Shown here: positions 56,057 through 64,000 of the stretch, one piece after another
Numbering within the stretch: the first letter of the stretch is position 1
Layout: each line of letters starts with the position of its first letter
DNA from: Neonectria sp. B-13
Lineage: Eukaryota; Ascomycota; Sordariomycetes; Hypocreales; Nectriaceae
DNA: 64,000 bases
Reading direction: 5' to 3'
Assembly: GCA_002682825.1 (NCBI GenBank)
Contig: NOKP01000028.1
Coordinates: 434,001 to 498,000 of the forward strand
Notes under the pieces: model-generated
The model's database searches: none
What the model was told of the DNA's origin: nothing
What the model saw: the letters and a program-made list of their open reading frames with translations, nothing else
Program-made: the position numbers and the translations under genes

Positions 56057-59000
56057 ATGGCTCAACAACCGTGCGGTGTCCATCTTACGCAGGTCCACCC
56101 GCAACCTGATGTTGATACCGAGACTGATGTTGACATCATTGCCATCCATGGCCTGGACACGAAGTCGCCGAACACGTGGATTTGGAAGTCCAACTCTCCT
56201 GACGAGCGCGAAGTTAACTGGCTGGCTGATTTGCATATGCTCCCGGGCGAAGTTGGATCGGCCCGGATCTTCACATGCGACTGGCCGGCCAACCTGCTTC
56301 AGTCGTCTGACACGATCCCGATGGCACTCGAGGAGGTTGCTCGACATTTGCTCTATGGCATTCAAGGACGATCTCCGGCTCTGAATGATCAGCCAAGAAG
56401 AGAAGATCGACCAATTCTCTTCATCGCGTCCTGTCTTGGGGGTATCATCCTGATGAAGGCTCTCTCCACAGCCGATCCCGATAACTGCGTCAGAAGAGCG
56501 ACACGTGGCATTGTATTCCTTGCCACTCCATTTCGAGGGACTGCGTTCGAAGATGTCGCCAGCTGGGCAAAGCCAAGTCTGAAGACTTGGGCTACTGTCC
56601 GAGGCAAGGAAGTGACTCCACTACTCGACAACGTGACGAGGTCGACTTTCGATCTTCGAGAACTCGTCCGCAAGTTCACTCAGCTGTGTAAGGACGCCGA
56701 TCCCCCTTTCCTGGTGTTCAACTTTTACGAAAAGGGCAAAACGAATCTTTACCACAGGATTCCTCTGACGAGGTGGATTCCGCCTTACCTACTGGCCCAC
56801 TGGGCAAAACCTGTAAGCATCATGGAATGCTCGCCGGAAGGCCTGTGTTCGCTGCTCCAATTGAGCAATTCGTTAACACCTGTCAGCTAGTCGACGAAGC
56901 CTCGGCGACGCTGGAGATTGTTCCACAGCCACTGCCGCTCGGTCGACCCCATATAACTATGAATAAGTTCCAGGGCGGCCATACAGACGATGATTACGCA
57001 CGGGTTTCCCAAAAGATTCGAGAATATCTTGAGAATATTCGTGAGGGGTCGTTGCTTAAGAGAGCTGACGATTACATACGCAACAATCGCTACACTCCAG
57101 ACAAGCTCAGGATTGAACGACTGTCAGGCGACCTGTTGCCGATGGACCAGTGTTACATCAATCTTGCCATTGTAGAGCAGCCTAGCCAAGACGCAGGACG
57201 CTCAAAAGAAGGAGGGGGAGATGCAAAAACCTCCCCGTTCACGCTCTTTGCTCGACAGAAGGTTGAGACGCCAGACGGGGAGGCCCAGGTCGAGTTGGCA
57301 AAAATCTTCAACGAACGTGAAGGACGCCACGGTCACGCGATACAGCCAAGAAGAATCTTGATTCGAGGACGCGCGGGAGTTGGGAAGACTACCTTGTGCA
57401 AAAAGATAGTCTACGACTTTACGCATGGTACGCAGACAGAGCTTCATCACTCATGGACGTACCTGTTCGACCGCATACTCTGGTTGCCTTTGCGGAATCT
57501 GAAAGGGCGATCGGCCCGGGGATACAATCACGAGGACCTGTTGTACGACGAATACTTCTCTAGACAGGGACATGACAATGGCCACCGTCTCGCCAGTGAA
57601 TTGTCGCGAGTATTGAATGATGCTCGCAGCGACCGAACTCTGTTTATTCTAGATGGCTTGGATGAGATATCCGGGGAATGGAACCCCAACGACGATATGT
57701 TTGGCTTCTTGGAGTGTCTTCTAAACCATCCAAGCGTCATCATCACCTCCCGCCCGTCTGGAAAACTTCCGGCTGGCCTCAAACCCATCGACCTCGAGTT
57801 AGAAACGATCGGATTCCACCCAGGCCAGGTAAAAGCCTACCTCGACGCCGACCCGAAAATGAAGCCAAGAGCCAACGAGGTCCAGTCCTTCCTGCAAGAC
57901 CATTGGCTTCTCGAAGCTCTTGTGCGGATCCCAATTCAGCTGGATGCTTTTTGCTACACCTGGGACGAGTTCGATCCTGGAACTGCGCCGGATACTATGA
58001 CCAGTATATACAAAGCTATCGAGCAAAGTTTGTGGAGAAAGGATGCTGTGCGACTGCGCAAGAGAAACAATGGGGAACTGGTAACGGATTCTCAGATTGG
58101 GACCGCAGATATCGAGGGCCTCGTCAAGCATGAGATCCACTTGCTTAAAGGCCTTGCTTTCACTGGACTGTGCAACGACATAATAGACTTTGAATCACAG
58201 CATCAGAAAGCTATATCTGACCAGTTCAACCACGGGGATATCTTACTCGACAAGACGCTTCCACGCCTCTCTTTTCTACGGACATCAGAAGGCCGCGACC
58301 CAAATTACCACTTCCTACACCTGACCTTTCAGGAGTACTTCGCTGCTCGATATTTTGTCCAGCAGTGGACATCTGGAGAGCAGCTCACCGTTCTCAAACT
58401 TGGCAGGCGAAAGGAGAAATCCAGCGTCACAAAGATCAATGCTGAAGAATTCCTACGGAAGGAGAAATACAGCGCACGCTACGATGTATTTTGGCGTCTT
58501 GTCACCGGCTTACTTCACGCCAACCACGACGAGGAGCAACTCTGCCGCTTTTTCCGCACAATTGAGGAGCAGCCCCGCGATCTCTTGGGACCAGTGCATC
58601 AACGGTTGGTCATGCACTGCCTGAGCGAAGTGGTTCCATCACAGGGGATCCCAGAGTTCATTGCACGACTTCAAGAGCAGTTAAAACAATGGCTTGTGTT
58701 CGAATATACCTTGCATGGATACTCAGAATTAGCACGCGAGCTAGAATTCCCAACCCAAGTTCTAGAGGCCGTACTACGAGACGAATCTGAGGACGTTTCC
58801 CCAGGGGGGTTGAAAAGGGAGGTCCTTAACGTATTCAGGTATCATCGTAACACCCTGTCGAAAGGGGTCCTTGCGGCATTGGTGGAGCTGTTGAATGATT
58901 CGGATTCGGATTGGAGCGTGCGGACTGCTGCGGCGTGGGCCTTGGGTGGGCAGTCGGTTCTGTCAGAGCAGGCCCTTAAGACCCTGTTGGCATTATTAAA

Positions 59001-60276
59001 GAATGAGGACTCGAACTTGCGGTTTGATGTGGCAAGCGCCTTAGGTCATCGGTCAGCCCTATCAGAGCAAGTTCTTGAGGCCCTGGTGGCGCTGTTAAAG
59101 GATCCAAGTTCACACGTACGGTCTGCAGCAGCAAAAGCCTTAGGCCAGCAGTCAGCTCTATCAGAACAAGTTCTTGAGGCCCTGGTGGCGCTGTTAAAGG
59201 ATCCAAGTTCACACGTACGGTCTGCAGCAGCAAAAGCATTAGGCCAGCAGTCAGCTCTATCAGAACAAGTTCTTGAGGCCCTGGTGGCACTGTTAAAGGA
59301 TCCACACTGGGATACACGGGTTGCTGCAGCAAAAGCCTTAGGTAGGCAGTCAGCCCTATCAGAGCAAGTTCTTGAGGCTCTAGTGGCGCTGTTAAAGGAT
59401 CCAAGCTCACACGTACGGTCTGCAGCAGCAGAAGCCTTAGGCCAGCAGTCAGCCCTATCAGAGCAAGCCCTTGAGTCCTTAGTGGCGCTGTTAAAGGATC
59501 CGGTCAGGTTCGTGCGGTCTACTACAACCCTGGCCTTGATTCAGCAGTCGGCCTTGTCGGAGCGGGCCGTTGAAGCCTTGATAGCGGTATTAAAGGATCC
59601 AGGCTTGGCCGAACGGCCTCATGTAGTGTCGGCCTTATATTGGCTGCAAGCCTTGTCAGAGCAGGCCCTAGTGCCGCTGTTGGAGGATTCAGACTCGAGC
59701 GTGCTGACTGCTGCGGCATGGGCCTTAGGCCAGCAGTCAGCTCTATCAGAGCAAGTTCTTGAGGCCCTGGTGGCGCTGTTAAAGGATCCAAGTTCACACG
59801 TACGGTCTGCAGCAGCAAAAGCCTTAGGCCAGCAGTCAGCTCTATCAGAGCAAGTTCTTGAGGCCCTGGTGGCGCTGTTAAAGGATCCAAGCTCACACGT
59901 ACGGTCTGCAGCAGCAGAAGCCTTAGGCCAGCAGTCAGCCCTATCAGAGCAAACCCATGAGGCCCTGGTGGTGGGTTTGAAGGATCCGGACTGGCGCGTA
60001 CGATCTGCTGCGACAGAGGCCTTAAGTAAGCTGCCGACCTTATCAGGTAGAAAATTCCGTTCCTTTCTACTAAAAATGGACAGCCAATCTTTCAATGACT
60101 TATATAGCGTTTGGTTACAGAGAAGCTTCTCAGATCACCTAATATGGTATGTTGAGGGTAATATTTGCAGAATTAATACGCCGGAGGGAAGCTATGATGT
60201 GCCTTTTGATCAGCTGAAGAACGCTGTCCAAAAAGCGCAAGTGTCATTGCAGGTTCCTGAAGGTTCGTTTCATTAG
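56057..60276 (+). CDS. NLR: alpha/beta-hydrolase N-terminus, NACHT NTPase, 12 HEAT-type repeats
   Basis: Exons 56057-56812 and 56887-60276 (74-bp intron) give 1381 residues; an in-frame ATG at 55958 would add 33. Residues ~10-250 are a SesB-like alpha/beta hydrolase: DVDIIAIHGLDTKSPNTW, FTCDWPA, PILFIASCLGGIILMKAL (elbow with Cys where Ser is usual), IVFLATPFRGT. A linker (RVSQKIREYLENI) leads to the NACHT: ILIRGRAGVGKTTLCKKI (Walker A), RTLFILDGLDEI (Walker B), VIITSRPSG and FLHLTFQEYFAARYFV. Residues ~900-1310 hold twelve 33-residue HEAT/PBS-lyase-like repeats, mostly VLEALVALLKDPSSHVRSAA..ALGQQSALSEQ. A ~70-residue cap ends the protein. Fungal NLRs of this type sense ligands through the repeats and signal by nucleotide-driven oligomerisation. 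It lies directly downstream of the glycine-zipper gene. Confidence 0.93.
58867..60051 (+). repeat. Twelve in-frame 99-bp HEAT-repeat units in the NLR
   Basis: Unit starts: 58867 (108-bp variant), 58972, 59071, 59170, 59269, 59368, 59467, 59566, 59665 (90 bp), 59755, 59854, 59953. Units 3, 4 and 10 are almost identical at DNA level, and 6 and 11 also. Differences cluster in the codons after KDP (SSH, HWD, VRF, GLA). Confidence 0.9.
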
Positions 60277-62039
60277 GGATACACAATAGTATGTTTGATA
60301 TCTTTATTTTATACAGTGTCCCTAGGAGAGTGACTATTTTATTAATGCTTGGAATCGCGTCGAGGGTTCGTCGAGATGTCCATCAGTGACTCTGAATTGA
60401 CACGAAACACATTTGGCTTGTCAAGGGCGTTGGCTGCGACAGGTCCTAATAGTGTAGAAAGGTGACCCGAATCAACCTCTACGTAGTAGCATGGTACGGA
60501 TCTGCCTTTAATTTTCGGGGGTGGAGCCATCATACGCTGCGATGGTGATGATCAGCTTTCAGCTTCTGAGTTGAAAGAAGAGAAAGTCAGGAACTTACCG
60601 CGCGTTCCCTCCCCAAGGACGACAATGTTGGCACCTAGTGCCCTGAGGCATTTAACGTGCTGTTCTCATTGCCTGCATAGACTGATTGACATCAGCCACA
60701 CACCGTGTCACATTGCATTGGCTATCACAAGGTTCCCCCACATGACAAGTTTCCTAGGCCCGATGGTCTTACAAAGGTTGACCAATTTGACCTCTCTCAA
60801 CAACCTAGCTACGAACCTTGATGTCCTCAACAACCTAGTCATCCTAGATGACACGTTTCCCTTCTTTTCTCATCACTCTAGATGACACGATTCCTATCCC
60901 TTCCTACGGACCAAATCATGTATTTAAAGACCTTCCTTTCCCGCTAGGATAGATAGAAATCAAGAGCTTTTACCCCATCGATCCCGGCCATTAGATGTGA
61001 TACACCGTGTGTTAGCTACGTTTTACACTAAGTTTCGGACAATAACATTGATGGTGAACCTGAGTCCTACTATATTAGTGAGTGTACTGTAGATATAGTT
61101 TAACACTTTGATCTCTGTATAATGACTAGCGGCGTCACATCTAGAATTGGTAGGCCGCTTTGCCCTTAAGCACCCATCATTTTCACTGATCGAGTCGACT
61201 CTAGATTGCTATGACCGACACGCGGCCATTTCAAGTCAGTACAGCACCCACCCGCACCCCAATTTGAATCCACCTGCAACATCTGCTCAAATCAATGCAA
61301 GCAGGGGTTTGATCTAGAACTATGCTACCACATGCGAGTTGTTGAGTTAATGCATGTGCAAATCACGAAATAATCCCCTGCATTCTTAGAGGCACGTAGT
61401 TAGCTCATAAGATAAGGAGGTCAAGAGAATGAGGATGTATGACGGTCTCATCTAAGTAGCTTAGCAACTGTGACACAAGTCAACGTTATGTTATTTTAGG
61501 CGTGAGCGCTGTAGATATACTTGATCAATAGTATTGAACAATAATAGGCAGCACCTTGGCTCATATCATGAATCTCACATCTCACCCAATCAACTCGAAT
61601 CACGACCGTACGACGACTCTTGGGTCTAAACCGCATTCTATAGACACTACATGGAAACTTCTAACTAACAATCCCATAGAACCTAATGCTATGTCCACTC
61701 CCTCGACTCTGTGTCATCCCACTCGGTGCTAAAAGCTTGACCATTTTCATCAACTGAACTTCGCCCTTGAAGCCTTTCAGTTGTATTTACCTAGAACCGT
61801 TTTGAGAGAATTCAGTTAAACGGGTTTGTGTCGCTCGCCTAGCATCGAAACCGGCCCGTGGTGAGATGTGTATAGCCCATATAGCAGAGCAAGGCTCAGT
61901 CACGTAGGGATTCAGGCGGGGTCCAGCAAGGCTTAGGCAGGACTCGGGAAGGACTCGGGGAGGGCCCAGGCGGCCTAGGGAGGGCCGAGTGAGCTAGATC
62001 GGAGCATATCCATATAAAAGCGGCGATGGGAATCGTCGT
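60277..62039. other. 1.8-kb stretch downstream of the NLR
   Basis: Gene-poor. Contains a possible leftward gene relic (60345-60690). A TATAAAA at 62014-62020 lies just before the truncated effector copy. Otherwise nothing recognised. Confidence 0.45.
60345..60690 (-). pseudogene. Possible leftward gene fragment (low confidence)
   Basis: On the minus strand, 60690-60600 reads EQHVKCLRALGANIVVLGEG, which looks like part of an enzyme strand, ending at a good GTAAGT donor. After an acceptor near 60537 a 63-residue frame begins MMAPPPKIKGRSVPCYYVEVDSG. The two frames do not join in phase: the spliced product would stop after ~10 codons. No start codon or upstream exon found. Either a decayed fragment or chance. 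Confidence 0.3.
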
Positions 62040-62505
62040 ATTGCAAACTGACAAGGACAATCGAGAGTATGTGTTGTAAGTTTCTCACCACTATGTGGCA
62101 AGCCATGTGTTCTTGTCATCAAGCTGACCCCTCATCGATAATTTTCTAGTCAACACGCTGCTGTACTCTCCAAGCAGATAATGCCTCCGCAGCCGGAGCC
62201 TCTGAGACCAGAGGAGGAGTGTCCGCAAACACAGCCAGAAACCCCACAACCGCAATCGTTGAACTCACGGTCGCTGAAGGAGAGACCCGACAAGACCGAA
62301 AAAATGTAGACGAAAACAATGTCTGCCTGCATGAGGAAGCCGCTGTCGGCGCTTGCGTTGGCTCTGTCGTTGGAGCCGTTGGTTGCGCTGTAAGTGGCAG
62401 TGTTGCCGGGGCAGTATTCGGGGTAGACATCGGAGCAAAGATTGGAGCAGTGGTCGGAAGAGTGGCTGGGGGACTTGTCGGGGCTGTTTTAGGATGGTGC
62501 TGGTA
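62040..62505 (+). pseudogene. Truncated, broken copy of the glycine-zipper effector gene
   Basis: Covers the end of exon 1, the intron (GTAAGT at 62076, acceptor at 62149) and exon 2. Exon 2 keeps the Pro/Gln linker (MPPQPEPL, PQTQPETPQPQ), then meets TAG at 62308-62310, and a one-base loss near 62340 shifts the frame. The glycine zipper (GACVGSVVGAVG.. to GAVLGWCW, ending 62505) is preserved in the shifted frame. The HeLo-like N-terminus is absent. It is the downstream mirror of 54594-55068. Confidence 0.8.
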
Positions 62506-62805
62506 AGTATTCTAGCTCAGGCATGAGCTAGAGCTTCATATCAAGCTCATTTCTCCGTTCTTTCGAGTGCCCTTTGGTTGCGCAACCTTTTCGCTCATTT
62601 CTTGTCATTTCGAAACTTCTCTCTCAGTATTTAGGCCAGTTATTTCTTGTCGCTTCCAGTTAAAACTATGATCATGTCTATTATCTACACTTTAAGCACC
62701 CAGGTGGTTGAAGAGACTCCGGAATGGCCCAAATTCGCAGAGACAGGTTTTAGTAAGTCTCCAGCATCATGAAGCGAAGCCAATGTCAAACGAGATAGTA
62801 TTTAA
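62040..62805 (+). repeat. Duplicated block, downstream copy
   Basis: Includes the broken effector exon 2 plus ~300 bp of homologous 3' flank (GCGCAACCTTTT, TCAGTATTTAGGCC, CAGGTGGTTGAAGAG). Compare 54594-55390. Confidence 0.75.
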
Positions 62806-63130
62806 ACATGATGCCTAAATTCAACGCTTCACGCTATGGCTCATTGACTTCCAGAAAGGCAAGCGGAATGTGCCGCTCGTGGAGCAGGCACGGCATCAAG
62901 GAGCAAATCCCTTTTAGGTTAGCTTGGTTGGCAGCATCGGTTATACTGCGGAAATTACTACATGATGTTATCCCTGCTGAACTCGTCACCCCTCGACATC
63001 ATTTCCACACACGACGCGCGTGCTCAGACCTATCCGGAGCCCGGCAGTTTTCCACCGGCTTACTGAATGTAGTAAAATTGCCGGACACATGCAAACAAGA
63101 ATCTCAACGCGTATGACATCGTGAGCCAGA
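62506..63130. other. Intergenic upstream of the acid phosphatase
   Basis: First 300 bp belong to the duplicated block. The remainder is the presumed promoter of the phosphatase gene. No coding frame supported. Confidence 0.45.
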
Positions 63131-64000
63131 ATGCCTTCACTCATGGTCCCGCCCAGCATTTCGCTCGTCAGACGGCGAGGAGGCCAGCTAGTTCTTTCGG
63201 TCGCCGTCCTAGCCACTATCACATTCGGTCTGGGCGAGTATCTCGACGTATTCCCGTCGCATACGTCTCTGCTGGACCTTATCTCGGCATCTTCGGATGC
63301 GCCGGGCCAGACTGTTGATCTGGGGTGGTACCCTCCCAGCAAGACTCAAATCAACAGCCTCGCTTCGGCACTGGAAGGCAAAGGAATATACGGATATATC
63401 TTCAATTCCTCTGAGACTCCCAGCCACAAGTATGGCGTCTACAATTGGTGCAATATGCCCCACGTGCGCAAGACGGAGTATATCAAGCCTTCTCGCGACT
63501 TTGACTTGGAATACGTTGAGGTGGTGAGTGAGAGTCCAATCCCGGCTACTTGACAAATCTGACCTTGAGCGCATTAGATCCAAAGACACCATAAGCGTAC
63601 GCCTTATGCGAGCAACGCTTTCCCAGTCGAGTCATACCAGTGGAACTGTGACAATCAAGGATTGTACTATTATGGCAGGCCATTCACGCAACAAGGCAAG
63701 CCGGCGGCTGAAACCTACTGGGATGGCTTCATTTCCGACATCAACCCGTTCGTTCCGTCGGGCTGGGTCGGATCGTGTCAGTTCCCACAGATCACTGCCG
63801 AGGGCCTGGATGACTCCTCGATCCACGGTAACGATCTTTACGGTGTCTACCACGACCTGCTCAACTTCATCCCCGGCCGCAAAGACGACTGGCGTAGTAA
63901 GGTTACCTTCCGCGTCACAAACAACCAGATCACCAGCCAGGTCGCAGCTATGTTCATCAACGGCATGTGGGGCACGACGGAATCCATTCCCCTGCTCATC
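63131..64000 (+). CDS. Histidine acid phosphatase family protein, 3' end cut by the window
   Basis: Exons 63131-63523 and 63578-64000 (edge), in frame throughout, 272 codons visible. The start MPSLMVPPSISLVRRRGGQ is followed by a hydrophobic segment (LVLSVAVLATITFGLGEYL) that reads as a signal anchor. Exon 2 opens with IQRHHKRTPYASNAFP, the RHxxR-type phosphohistidine loop of the HAP family as seen in fungal membrane-linked members, then YQWNCDNQGLYYYGRPFTQQGKPA and SCQFPQITAEGLDDSSIHGNDLYGVYHDLL. The distal HD/HAE motif lies beyond the edge. Phosphomonoester hydrolysis in the secretory path or at the cell surface is inferred. The exact start is uncertain because several Met codons occur upstream of the hydrophobic segment. 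Confidence 0.85.

Noticed and set aside
58867..60051. Regular 99-bp repeats considered as a CRISPR-like or satellite array
   Set aside because: The repeats are contiguous, coding and in frame as HEAT units, without spacers, in a eukaryote.
1..64000. tRNA or rRNA genes
   Set aside because: GGTTCGAA-like strings (for example near 16899) lie inside coding exons and lack the A-box and cloverleaf partners. None could be supported.

Overview
The window comes from a filamentous ascomycete, most likely of the Sordariomycetes; the order is not certain. Evidence for this is short introns of 50-65 bp with GT-AG ends and CTAAC-like branch points, Zn2Cys6 regulators with C-terminal fungal regulatory domains, a SAT4/rhodopsin-type membrane protein, a P450, an allantoate-type MFS carrier, and two NACHT (NLR/STAND) genes with fungal-type N-terminal domains. 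I recognise about 20 genes. No rRNA, tRNA or CRISPR array was seen.

Region 1 (1-17.6 kb) is metabolic. It holds a secreted CocE/NonD hydrolase (cut by the left edge), a Zn2Cys6 regulator, an isocitrate-lyase-family protein whose active-site motifs are rewritten, a class I PLP aminotransferase, an allantoate-permease-like MFS carrier, a four-exon 5-oxoprolinase/hydantoinase and a P450. The lyase/aminotransferase divergent promoter, the carrier promoter and the oxoprolinase promoter share clusters of one short element (TCGGA[C/G]TC or close variants). This suggests that import, ring opening, transamination and a lyase step are co-regulated.

Region 2 (18-22 kb) encodes a STAND protein with a HeLo-like N-terminus, a NACHT NTPase and ankyrin repeats. 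It runs into a Chk2-like Ser/Thr kinase, and the two parts are separated by a one-base frameshift in a G5 run.

Region 3 (22.7-36.2 kb) is mixed. It has an SDR, a rhodopsin-domain membrane protein, an acidic Glu/Val/Lys repeat protein, a second Zn2Cys6 regulator and an aminoglycoside-phosphotransferase-like gene with an internal in-frame TGA. Long gene-poor stretches (23.8-25.6 and 27.1-30.2 kb) carry tandem and dispersed repeats.

Region 4 (36.9-52.3 kb) has a trypsin-like protein with an unusual repeated amphipathic C-terminal region, a 1259-residue Gln-rich coiled-coil protein, a GABA/choline-type APC permease and an atypical SDR.

Region 5 (53.8-62.8 kb) is the most striking part. A small HeLo-like protein with a C-terminal glycine zipper, a candidate membrane-targeting cell-death effector, lies directly upstream of an NLR. 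That NLR has an alpha/beta-hydrolase N-terminus, a NACHT domain and twelve nearly identical HEAT-type repeats. A broken second copy of the effector C-terminus lies downstream, so the NLR is bracketed by a duplication. The layout resembles fungal NLR/effector programmed-cell-death modules. The right edge cuts a histidine acid phosphatase gene.
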